The translations under genes were made by a program, and so were the position numbers. A DNA stretch of 15,645 nucleotides from CAYWMP01 sp964459445. GTDB lineage: Bacteria > Desulfobacterota > DSM-4660 > Desulfatiglandales > HGW-15. Numbering within the stretch: the stretch's first letter is position 1; each line of letters starts with the position of its first letter. This document shows positions 7,561 to 13,669 of the stretch, one piece after another. The stretch lies in contig CAYWMP010000143.1 of NCBI GenBank assembly GCA_964459445.1, forward strand, positions 1 to 15,645, given 5' to 3'. The notes under the pieces were generated by a model. The model saw only the letters and a program-made list of their open reading frames with translations, did not search any database and was not told where the DNA came from.

Positions 7561-7667
7561 TCCTGGCCCAACATCAATAGGTGACATCACACAGACCATA
7601 AAACAATCACAATAAATTGATCTTGAGCTTTTTGGATGCAACAAAACAATCAGAAAGGAGAGAAGGT

Positions 7668-8189
7668 ATGAGTAAAACAGAGGAAAACATCAAGGCCGCA
7701 TTCGCGGGAGAATCTCAGGCAAGAAACAAATATACCTATTTCGCTCAAGTCGCCAGAGAGGAAGGCTATCACTACATTGCAAAGATTTTTGAAGAAACGG
7801 CCGAGAATGAAAGGCAGCATGCCCTGGATCATTTTAAGCTTTTGGAAGGCCTGGGCGACACCATTGCGAACCTGAAGGAGGCCATCGGAGGCGAACATTA
7901 CGAAACGGTCGAAATGTATCCCACCTTTACCAAAGAGGCGGAGGAAGAAGGTAACATGGCGGCCGCCATCCTGTTTAAGCAGATTGGAAAGATCGAAGAA
8001 CATCACAGAGAACGCTATAAGAATATGCTCGATATGGTTGAGGCAGGAATGGTGTTTAAACGTGAACAGCCTATTAAATGGAAATGCAGCGTTTGCGGAT
8101 ACACGGTGGATAGTACTGAACCACCGCCGAAATGCCCAGCATGCAAGAATCCCAGGGAGCTCTACGAACCGGCGAACTTGGACCTATAA
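7668..8189 (+). CDS. rbr: Rubrerythrin
   Basis: This 173-residue cytosolic peroxide reductase has an N-terminal ferritin-like four-helix domain with a di-iron site and a C-terminal rubredoxin domain. Ligand-type residues are visible: Glu15 (GES), Glu48 and His51 (ENERQH), the Glu-rich helix at 89-94, and Glu110-His113 (EEHH). The rubredoxin part has Cys140/Cys143 and Cys156/Cys159 (CSVC and CPAC). Length is slightly below the usual 190, and all iron ligands appear present. The frame is open from 7617, but the ATG at 7668 follows AAAGGAGAGAAGG and gives the normal MSKTEENIKAAFAGE start. It reduces hydrogen peroxide with electrons delivered through rubredoxin. The next gene starts ten bases later and contains a rubredoxin, so the two are probably functional partners. 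It is preceded by a 107-base gap in which I see no clear second promoter. Confidence 0.95.
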   Translation: MSKTEENIKAAFAGESQARNKYTYFAQVAREEGYHYIAKIFEETAENERQHALDHFKLLEGLGDTIANLKEAIGGEHYETVEMYPTFTKEAEEEGNMAAAILFKQIGKIEEHHRERYKNMLDMVEAGMVFKREQPIKWKCSVCGYTVDSTEPPPKCPACKNPRELYEPANLDL

Positions 8190-8199
8190 GGAGGGCCCT

Positions 8200-9606
8200 A
8201 TGGCTGTCATGAAATGCGTGGTCTGCGATACGATCTACGATGAAGACAAAGAGGGCGTAAAATGGGAAGAACTCGCAGATGATTGGGCGTGCCACGTCTG
8301 TGAATCAGGAAAACCTTTCTATAAGGTTGTGGAGGATAAAGGCTTGGAAGGAGAGTCATCCGGCATGACGACGGTTGGTACTGAGAATTATGCTGCCGAA
8401 CCCCAAAGGACTTCTGAGGTGGAAATTCACATGTTGGATATCCATCAAATCTCGGAAACGGGAGAGTCCATTATTGAACCCATGAGGACAAAGGCGCTTG
8501 CATTTTCCTGGGATGAGGTCCTCATCAAAGGGGCTCAGATTGCAAAAATGCCTCTGAACCAGGATGAACCGGTCAATACGCAAACCATAATAGGGTCGAA
8601 AGCGAAAAAGCCCTTGATTATGGAGACACCCATCTACATCACCCACATGTCTTTCGGCGCACTCTCAAAAGAGGCCAAAACCGCACTCGCAAAGGGAAGT
8701 GCCGCTGTGAAGACTGCCATGTGCTCGGGAGAGGGCGGCATACTGCCGGAATCCCTTGAGAACGCTTATAAGTACATCTTCGAATACGTGCCGAACAAAT
8801 ACAGTGTTACGGAAGACAATTTGAGAAGGGTTGATGCTATTGAGATCAAAATCGGGCAGTCTGCAAAGCCGGGTATGGGAGGACACCTGCCAGGCAAAAA
8901 AGTGACCGAAGAGATTGCTACTATAAGGGGTGTCAAGGAAGGGACCGATGTCATCAGTCCTTCACGTTTTGCGGACATCAAGAACCGGGATGATTTGAAG
9001 AGTACCGTGACCTGGTTGAGGAAATCCTCCGGCGGAAGACCGATTGGGATTAAATTCGCTGCCGGAAACCTGGAGGCAGACCTTGATGCGGCGCTCTATG
9101 CGGAACCGGATTTCATGACAATAGACGGCAGGGCCGGCGGAACGGGGGCATCGCCCAAATTCGTCAAGGCCGCCGCATCGGTTCCAACCATGTTTGCCCT
9201 CTATCGTGCAAGGAAGTTTCTTGATGAGAAGGGCGCGAACGGTGTAACCCTTATGATAACAGGAGGCTTTCGCATCTCTTCAGATTTTGCTAAGGCCCTT
9301 GCCTTAGGTGCTGACGGTATTGCCCTGGGCACTGCTGCTTTAATGGCCATTGGGTGTCAGCAGTATAGAGTTTGCAACACTGGGAAATGTCCAATGGGCA
9401 TTACAACCCAGGATCCCGAATTGAGATCAACTTTCAATGTTGAGGAGTCAAGCAGGCGATTGGAGAACTTTCTGCGGGTCTCCACGGAGGAATTGCAAGA
9501 TTTTTCCAGGTTAACCGGGAATGATGATGTTCATCGATTGTCGGTCGCAGACCTGTGTACGACAAATTCGGAAATCTCGAATCACACAACGATAGAGCAT
9601 GTTTGA
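8200..9606 (+). CDS. Rubredoxin-FMN glutamate-synthase-domain fusion (3Fe-4S flavoprotein)
   Basis: This 468-residue fusion has a short rubredoxin at 4-45 (Cys6/Cys9 and Cys31/Cys34), a linker to about 90, then the FMN-binding domain of glutamate synthase (about 95-400). GltS landmarks are MSFGALSKEA at 150-159, SGEGG at 176-180, KIGQSAKPGMGGHLPG, PIGIKF, GRAGGTGASP and ITGGFR. A 3Fe-4S motif C-x5-C-x4-C lies at 386, 392 and 397. No glutamine amidotransferase domain is present, so standard glutamate synthase chemistry would need another subunit or ammonia. The chain could carry electrons between FMN, the cluster and rubredoxin. It starts ten bases after rubrerythrin with AAGGAGGG, so a role as rubrerythrin reductase or redox partner is plausible. 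The ORF is open to 7984 only by overlap; the ATG at 8200 is the real start. Confidence 0.9.
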   Translation: MAVMKCVVCDTIYDEDKEGVKWEELADDWACHVCESGKPFYKVVEDKGLEGESSGMTTVGTENYAAEPQRTSEVEIHMLDIHQISETGESIIEPMRTKALAFSWDEVLIKGAQIAKMPLNQDEPVNTQTIIGSKAKKPLIMETPIYITHMSFGALSKEAKTALAKGSAAVKTAMCSGEGGILPESLENAYKYIFEYVPNKYSVTEDNLRRVDAIEIKIGQSAKPGMGGHLPGKKVTEEIATIRGVKEGTDVISPSRFADIKNRDDLKSTVTWLRKSSGGRPIGIKFAAGNLEADLDAALYAEPDFMTIDGRAGGTGASPKFVKAAASVPTMFALYRARKFLDEKGANGVTLMITGGFRISSDFAKALALGADGIALGTAALMAIGCQQYRVCNTGKCPMGITTQDPELRSTFNVEESSRRLENFLRVSTEELQDFSRLTGNDDVHRLSVADLCTTNSEISNHTTIEHV

Positions 9607-9642
9607 TTCAAGATAATAGCCGAAACGTCTAAAGACCAAGGA

Positions 9643-9670
9643 GATGTTGGTTCTAAACCAACATCCCTTT
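9643..9670 (+). terminator. Rho-independent terminator after the oxidative-stress unit
   Basis: A perfect ten-base inverted repeat, GATGTTGGTT / AACCAACATC, encloses a three-base loop (CTA, 9653-9655) and is followed by CCTTTT. It lies 37 bases after the stop of the rubredoxin-GltS gene and is the first hairpin of this quality after the operon. The tail is short, so termination may be incomplete. Confidence 0.72.
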
Positions 9671-9671
9671 T

Positions 9672-9920
9672 CAATCCCTATCTCTCCAGTTGGCCAGTGG
9701 ATTGTGAGTTCCTGGAAGACAGAATTCTGATTCACGTTCGCCAATGCACACCTCTAGACAACGCTACTCCCTATCCAGACGATGGGATATTTATACCTAA
9801 ATGGCAGGGACAATTGTTGATAAGGCAACACAAATTCAGGAAAGACCTTGACTTCATAATACCTCTATTGATAAAAAGAACAAAATATTCATAAATGAAA
9901 ATCAATAATGCTAGCATTGA
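9672..9920. other. AT-rich non-coding gap
   Basis: The whole gap between the fusion gene and the nucleotidyltransferase gene is about 350 bases. Besides the terminator and a possible promoter, the only open frame is 65 codons at 9697-9894 with no Shine-Dalgarno and a composition unlike its neighbours. I do not call it a gene. It probably marks the boundary between the stress operon and the accessory stretch. Confidence 0.5.
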
Positions 9921-9948
9921 TTGACAGACAAAATCCCTAGTCTAATAA
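9921..9948 (+). promoter_or_regulatory. Possible promoter for the nucleotidyltransferase/HEPN pair
   Basis: TTGACA at 9921-9926 is a perfect -35, followed by a 16-base spacer and TAATAA at 9943-9948 as a fair -10. The predicted start would leave only a few bases before the ATG at 9961, so the message would be nearly leaderless. Seen by eye only. Confidence 0.4.
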
Positions 9949-9960
9949 AAGGGCAATATC

Positions 9961-10281
9961 ATGATGTCTAAGACTGATCAGAGGATCTTTGAAGAATTTA
10001 GCAAACGAATACGGCGCAGTTACCCCAAAGCGAGAATATGGGCTTTCGGATCTCGTGCGCGGGGCGATGCGACATGGGAATCTGATTTCGACATCTGTAT
10101 TGTCCTCGATCGAATTGATTCCAAAAAGGATCAATTGATTCGAGAAACGGCTTGGAAGGTGGGATTTGAGAACGGCTGTGTTATTACTACTGTCTTATTT
10201 GACAAAAAGGAGTTCGAAATAGGCCCGATGTCTGAAAGTACGCTGGTTTCTAATATACTCCAACGCGGAGTTTCGGCATGA
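9961..10281 (+). CDS. MNT-type minimal nucleotidyltransferase (antitoxin-like)
   Basis: This 106-residue protein has the minimal nucleotidyltransferase fold: FGSRARGDA at 29-37 carries the GS signature, and SDFDI supplies the metal-binding Asp42 and Asp44, giving GS-x10-D-x-D. The third carboxylate usually found on the following strand is not obvious; the candidate strand reads CVITTVLF (73-80). In MntA-type systems, such proteins attach AMP to a HEPN toxin to silence it. The downstream HEPN gene overlaps by four bases (ATGA), so the two are translated together. Start may be ATG 9961 or the next ATG at 9964; the ribosome site is weak (AAAAGGG at 9947-9953). A housekeeping substrate-binding role is also possible because HEPN-MNT pairs are diverse. 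Confidence 0.85.
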   Translation: MMSKTDQRIFEEFSKRIRRSYPKARIWAFGSRARGDATWESDFDICIVLDRIDSKKDQLIRETAWKVGFENGCVITTVLFDKKEFEIGPMSESTLVSNILQRGVSA

Positions 10282-10673
10282 TTACTGAGAATATTCGTGC
10301 GCTGTTGAAGTACAGAATCGAACAAGCCGAGGAATCTCTTGACTCAGCTCAAGTACTGCTTGAGAGGGGGCTTATTCGTCCAGCCGTCAACATGTCATAC
10401 TATGCAATGTTCTATGCTGTGCTGGCACTTCTAGCCACCAGGAAACAGGAAACTTCGGAGCATGGCGGTGCAATTTCTTTGTTTGATAGGGAATTCGTGA
10501 AGAAAGGGACTTTCCCCAAGGAGTTCTCTAAATGGCTGCATGAAGCTTTTGATCTCAGACAGCGTTCTGATTACACAATTGATTTCAAATTGTCAAAAGA
10601 GGATGCTGAACAAACTCTTAAGCATGCCGTTTCGTTTGTTCAAGAAGTAAAAAGTGTACTTGCCAATTTGTGA
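10278..10673 (+). CDS. HEPN-domain protein (partner of the nucleotidyltransferase)
   Basis: This 131-residue all-helical HEPN protein has the signature MSYYAMFYAVLALLA at 39-53 and the terminal motif LRQRSDYTID at 93-102. Ribonuclease-type HEPN toxins have R-x4-6-H as active site; here the corresponding region reads R-x3-DY and no His follows until residue 116, so the toxin active site looks absent. This Arg-x3-Asp-Tyr form occurs in a separate HEPN branch. The start overlaps the upstream stop as ATGA, which fits a two-subunit complex with the nucleotidyltransferase. Function could be defence, toxin-antitoxin or nucleotide-substrate binding. It is followed by 250 non-coding bases with only a weak five-base hairpin and no gene. 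Confidence 0.85.
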   Translation: MITENIRALLKYRIEQAEESLDSAQVLLERGLIRPAVNMSYYAMFYAVLALLATRKQETSEHGGAISLFDREFVKKGTFPKEFSKWLHEAFDLRQRSDYTIDFKLSKEDAEQTLKHAVSFVQEVKSVLANL

Positions 10674-10923
10674 GACCAAAGGAATTCCCTCTCAAATGAC
10701 TACCTGTTTCTTCAGGTGTCAATGACCCCATCATCCTTTCAATTCCAAGTTTCAAACACCTAATGTGCACACAGCAACGAGAAACGAAAATTAAGCTCTA
10801 ACTCACCAGCTAGCATGGTTCTGTGCCCAATGGCATTGGTAATAATCCGCCATCTAATTTGAGATAGGCTTATGCAGGAATCTACCACATCTACTCGCTA
10901 TCAATTCAGGGAGGGCAAAATCA

Positions 10924-12078
10924 ATGAAATTTGAATTCGCCACGGCAAACCAGATCATCTTCGGTCCGGGTACGGCTAAGCAATTTGTGGACTATGCAGG
11001 CGGTATGGGCCGACAAGCCATGCTCGTAACTGGCAAAAATGCCGAAAGAGCCGATTTTTTGGTCGACCAACTGGAAAGCCAAGGAATTTATGTCACCCGA
11101 TTTAGCGTGACCTCGGAACCGACGACTACTATAGCGAATTCAGGTTCCCAAAAGGCGAGAGAGGTCGGATGCGATATTGTTATCGGTTTCGGGGGCGGCA
11201 GTGTGATTGATACGGGTAAGGTCATTGCCGCTCTTTTGACCAACAGCGGCGATCTGATGGATTATCTGGAGGTGATCGGACAAGGTCAACCACTCAAAAA
11301 GGTTCCCGTGCCTTATATTGCCGTGCCGACCACGGCCGGAACAGGCTCTGAGGTGACCCGTAATGCAGTGCTCGATTCATCGGAACACGGCGTCAAAGTG
11401 AGCATGCGCAGTCCGTTGATGCTGCCACGTTTGGCCATCATCGATCCCGAGCTGACCTATTCCATGCCGCCTGCGGTCACTGCCGGCACCGGTCTGGACG
11501 CGTTGACACAACTCATAGAGTCATTTGTCTCCATTGGCTCCAGTCCCATAACGGATGGAATCTGCAGGGAAGGTATGAAGCGGGTTAGTCAGTCACTTGA
11601 GCGGGCCTATCGGGACGGTGATGACCGGGAAGCACGCGAAAACATGAGCCTCGCAAGCCTTTTCGGAGGATTGGCCCTGGCCAATGCAAAACTAGGTGCG
11701 GTTCATGGGATTGCCGGTTCTTTCGGGGGTACGTTTAAGGCTCCCCATGGCGCGGTATGCGGTAGATTGCTGCCCTATGTCATAGAAACCAATGTTGATG
11801 CCTTGAGGAAGCGGTCGCCGGATTCATGGGCCCTGGACCGCTATGAAGAGATTGCCCGTATCCTTGCTGGCAATCGGAACGCAAATGCAGGCGAGGCCAT
11901 CAAATGGGTGAAAGATCTCTGTTCCGTTTTAAATGCGCCGCCGCTCTCCGAGTACGGTTTGACGGAAGCCGACTTCCCCGCACTCAATTCAAAATCCCAG
12001 AAAGCAAGCAGCATGAAAGGGAATCCCATCCAACTGACTGAAGAGGAACTGGAGCTCATTCTAAAACAGGCCATGTGA
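10924..12078 (+). CDS. Iron-containing (group III) alcohol dehydrogenase
   Basis: This 384-residue NAD(P)-dependent oxidoreductase of the Fe-ADH family has a Rossmann-like N-terminal part with GFGGGSVIDTGK at 88-99 (nucleotide binding), PTTAGTGSEVT at 135-145, and an all-helical metal domain. In FucO-type enzymes the metal is held by Asp196, His200, His263 and His277. Here Asp192, His261 and His275 match, but the second ligand is Gln196 (GLDALTQ). It may therefore bind a different metal, bind it weakly, or use a different substrate. GGGAGG precedes the ATG with good spacing. It stands alone between two toxin-antitoxin-type loci, so neighbours give no pathway. Likely substrate is an alcohol, aldehyde or ketone; I cannot specify it. 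Confidence 0.93.
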   Translation: MKFEFATANQIIFGPGTAKQFVDYAGGMGRQAMLVTGKNAERADFLVDQLESQGIYVTRFSVTSEPTTTIANSGSQKAREVGCDIVIGFGGGSVIDTGKVIAALLTNSGDLMDYLEVIGQGQPLKKVPVPYIAVPTTAGTGSEVTRNAVLDSSEHGVKVSMRSPLMLPRLAIIDPELTYSMPPAVTAGTGLDALTQLIESFVSIGSSPITDGICREGMKRVSQSLERAYRDGDDREARENMSLASLFGGLALANAKLGAVHGIAGSFGGTFKAPHGAVCGRLLPYVIETNVDALRKRSPDSWALDRYEEIARILAGNRNANAGEAIKWVKDLCSVLNAPPLSEYGLTEADFPALNSKSQKASSMKGNPIQLTEEELELILKQAM

Positions 12079-12119
12079 CGAAAAGAGCGAGTCTGTGATC
12101 AGTTTTCCGTCGTCCGTTG

Positions 12120-12173
12120 CCTGCCGAAGCCGCTTGCCACGCCATGGCTTATGCGACGGCGGGTCGGCGCAGG
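12120..12173. repeat. GC-rich imperfect inverted repeat
   Basis: This short segment is much more GC-rich than the flanks. CCTGCCGA at 12120-12127 pairs with TCGGCGCAGG at 12164-12173 apart from two extra bases, and AAGCC (12127-12131) pairs with GGCTT (12146-12150) inside it. The palindrome GCCATGGC lies at 12141-12148. It resembles a small dispersed extragenic repeat in form. No second copy is in this window, so the repeat status is a guess. Confidence 0.3.
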
Positions 12174-12271
12174 TTAGTTATCCTGTCAAATATTCTGTTC
12201 CGCCCTATAACATTGACCTTTGCATTTAAAATGATCACAATTGCCTACTTGGTCTTTCGGGAGGGACAAGA

Positions 12272-12535
12272 ATGCAATTTACTATCCGATTGCCGGACGA
12301 ATACGGTGAGAAGATCGAAGTATTGGCCAAAAAGATGGGTCTGAAGAGGTCTGATTTCATTAGCTTGGCTGTGGAACTTTTTATCGAGGATCATTGCGGA
12401 GAAAATGACAGCAGACCTTCCGACAAGGTGAAGCATTTGCTGGGAACCGCAGAAAGCGGTATAAAAGATCTCGGGAAGCGCCACCGACATCACCTTATTA
12501 AAAAGTTCAAGAAAGCGTCTTCATGCATGTACTAA
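12272..12535 (+). CDS. Ribbon-helix-helix (CopG-type) protein, probable orphan antitoxin
   Basis: This 87-residue protein starts with a ribbon-helix-helix DNA-binding fold: strand MQFTIRLP, helix EYGEKIEVLAKKMG, turn LKRSDF, helix ISLAVELFIED. Its C-terminus (about 48-82; LLGTAESGIKDLGKRHRHHL) resembles RHH antitoxins that often precede PIN-domain VapC toxins. No PIN gene follows: its stop is four bases before the hairpin at 12538, and a HigB-type toxin begins 80 bases further on. GGGAGG before the ATG gives a good ribosome site. It may be an orphan antitoxin or a plain regulator, and it could bind the palindromes just downstream. Function is inferred only from fold. Confidence 0.7.
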   Translation: MQFTIRLPDEYGEKIEVLAKKMGLKRSDFISLAVELFIEDHCGENDSRPSDKVKHLLGTAESGIKDLGKRHRHHLIKKFKKASSCMY

Positions 12536-12537
12536 TG

Positions 12538-12562
12538 AAATAGCAATTTTGCTATTTTTTTT
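12538..12562 (+). terminator. Rho-independent terminator (also a palindromic possible operator)
   Basis: AAATAGCAA at 12538-12546 pairs with TTGCTATTT at 12549-12557 and is followed by an unbroken run of T ending at 12562. It lies just after the RHH stop, so it should end that transcript. Its core ATAGCAATTTTGCTAT differs by one base from the palindrome at 12575-12590. Confidence 0.82.
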
Positions 12563-12564
12563 CA

Positions 12565-12593
12565 TTGATGTTTCATAGCAATATTGCTATGTT
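12565..12593 (+). promoter_or_regulatory. Promoter of the HigBA-type operon
   Basis: TTGATG at 12565-12570 (four of six to the -35), a 17-base spacer, and TATGTT at 12588-12593 (four of six to the -10). Transcription would start near 12600, about 15 bases before the toxin ATG. The palindrome at 12574-12591 fills the spacer and enters the -10. Confidence 0.5.
12574..12591 (+). promoter_or_regulatory. Perfect 18-base palindrome, probable toxin-antitoxin operator
   Basis: CATAGCAATATTGCTATG is fully self-complementary and lies between the -35 and -10 of the operon, as expected for autorepression by an antitoxin or toxin-antitoxin complex. The neighbouring palindrome is centred 35 bases upstream and differs by a single base in the 16-base core. 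Confidence 0.72.
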
Positions 12594-12614
12594 ATTAGGC
12601 AAGAGCAAAACGAC

Positions 12615-12980
12615 ATGCCAAAAACAGAGGTCTTGATTTACTCAAAATCAGACGGCACTTGCCCTCTAATCGAGTGGCTCGATGGATTGCCGTCTAAGGC
12701 TCAAGACAAGTGCATTGTAAGAATTGAACGCCTGGCCGAGTTAGGCCATGAAATGAGACGTCCCGAATCCGATTATCTTAGGGACAAGATATATGAATTA
12801 CGGGCAGCTTTTCAGGGGATACAGTACCGAATTCTTTACTTTTTTTATAAACAACAATGCATTTTAACGCACGGCTTTGTCAAATCGGGTAACGAGGTGC
12901 GGCAAAAACAAATCGATATGGCCACAAAATGCAAGGCCCAGTTTGAGCGAGAACCCATGAAGCATACATGCAGGAGGTGA
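12615..12980 (+). CDS. higB: HigB/RelE-superfamily toxin (Gp49-like)
   Basis: This 121-residue protein matches the HigB/Gp49-like branch of the RelE superfamily, toxins that cleave mRNA on the ribosome. Landmarks are PLIEWLDGLPSKAQ at 17-30, RIERLAELG at 36-44, the IYELRAAFQGIQYRILYFF core at 59-77, and THGFVKSGNEV at 85-95 with its basic residues. Length fits the family (about 100-120), with a slightly extended C-terminus. The toxin gene comes first and the antitoxin second, the HigBA order. The antitoxin start is five bases after its stop, and the antitoxin Shine-Dalgarno AGGAGG overlaps the end of this gene, so the antitoxin may be translationally coupled. The toxin's own ribosome site is weak, which would keep its level low. 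Confidence 0.87.
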   Translation: MPKTEVLIYSKSDGTCPLIEWLDGLPSKAQDKCIVRIERLAELGHEMRRPESDYLRDKIYELRAAFQGIQYRILYFFYKQQCILTHGFVKSGNEVRQKQIDMATKCKAQFEREPMKHTCRR

Positions 12981-12985
12981 TATTC

Positions 12986-13354
12986 ATGGGAAAACAAAAT
13001 CGGATTACAAATGCAGTTGAAGTATTGCACGGGCGGTATATCAAAGACGACGCAAAGCGAAAATCATCCCTAGAGACAGAACGTGTTAATGCTGATGTAG
13101 CCCGGATGATCTACGATTTAAGGAAAAAGGCAGGCGTAACCCAAAAGAAGCTTGCTGATTTAGTTGGGACGACCCAATCAGTAATCAGCCGCCTGGAAGA
13201 TGCCGACTACGAAGGCCATTCCCTGAGCATGCTTCGTCGCGTTGCTGACGCACTGGGGGCAACCATAAGACTGGAAATTGAACCTAAAAGACCTCCGAAA
13301 AAATCCGCAGTCGCAGAATCCAAAGGGACATATAAGAAAAAAAAGAGAACCTGA
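12986..13354 (+). CDS. higA: HigA-type XRE-family antitoxin
   Basis: This 122-residue protein has a helix-turn-helix of the XRE/Cro type at about 40-95, with the recognition region TQKKLADLVGTTQSVISRLE at 52-71, and a basic Lys-rich tail at 101-122. It should neutralise the preceding HigB-like toxin and repress the operon by binding the palindrome in its promoter. I chose the ATG at 12986 because AGGAGG at 12972-12977 sits eight bases before it; an in-frame ATG at 12968 precedes the ribosome site. The basic tail is longer than usual and may contact nucleic acid. Confidence 0.87.
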   Translation: MGKQNRITNAVEVLHGRYIKDDAKRKSSLETERVNADVARMIYDLRKKAGVTQKKLADLVGTTQSVISRLEDADYEGHSLSMLRRVADALGATIRLEIEPKRPPKKSAVAESKGTYKKKKRT

Positions 13355-13669
13355 GAATTACATCCACATCAATTCAGTATTGACATTCAAACCGTTTTTC
13401 TCTTAGCCTAACCAATATTTCACGCCCAATCCATCAACCTCAAATCACGAGGTCATTTCATGATAATCCTTTCAAATATTGCCTTTCCATCTCCTGATGG
13501 GGCAGAGGGGTTTTCCCATTAGGAGTCTATTTTTATCTACACCACATTTAGTTCGCATACGCGCAAAAAAAAAACAAATGCCTTTTATCGATCATTAGAT
13601 GAATTAAGGCTAGACTTATAGGCATAGCTGATCCCATGCCTCAGGAAAAATGAAAGCTTCTCTCGCTGA
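13355..13669. other. AT-rich intergenic region between convergent units
   Basis: About 315 bases separate the antitoxin stop from the 3' end of the minus-strand amidohydrolase. No credible gene is seen. It holds the hairpin at 13491-13535, a ten-base A run near 13565-13574, and a weak six-base inverted repeat (AGGCAT 13620-13625 / ATGCCT 13636-13641) without a T run. Confidence 0.6.
13491..13535 (+). terminator. Possible terminator for the HigBA operon
   Basis: CTCCTGATGGG at 13491-13501 pairs with CCCATTAGGAG at 13515-13525, eleven base pairs with one G-U wobble and a 13-base loop, followed by TCTATTTTT. It lies 137 bases after the antitoxin stop. The large loop and interrupted T-tract make it weaker than the other two terminators. 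Confidence 0.5.

Noticed and set aside
9697..9894. A 65-codon open frame on the plus strand between the fusion gene and the nucleotidyltransferase
   Set aside because: No Shine-Dalgarno, no recognisable domain and no neighbour coupling; it starts just after a terminator. Treated as chance.
10705..10724. ACCTG / CAGGT hairpin after the HEPN gene as a terminator
   Set aside because: Five-base stem and no T run.
12213..12241. TTGACC with a 17-base spacer and CACAAT as a promoter for the RHH gene
   Set aside because: The -10 matches only four of six positions and lacks the initial T; too weak to list as a promoter.
10900..13377. ATCAATTCAG at 10900-10909 and 13368-13377 as flanking direct repeats of an inserted element
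   Set aside because: Ten-base matches are expected many times by chance in 15.6 kb, and no integrase or transposase is present.
13620..13641. AGGCAT / ATGCCT hairpin as a terminator for the minus-strand operon
   Set aside because: Only six base pairs and no T run on the minus strand.
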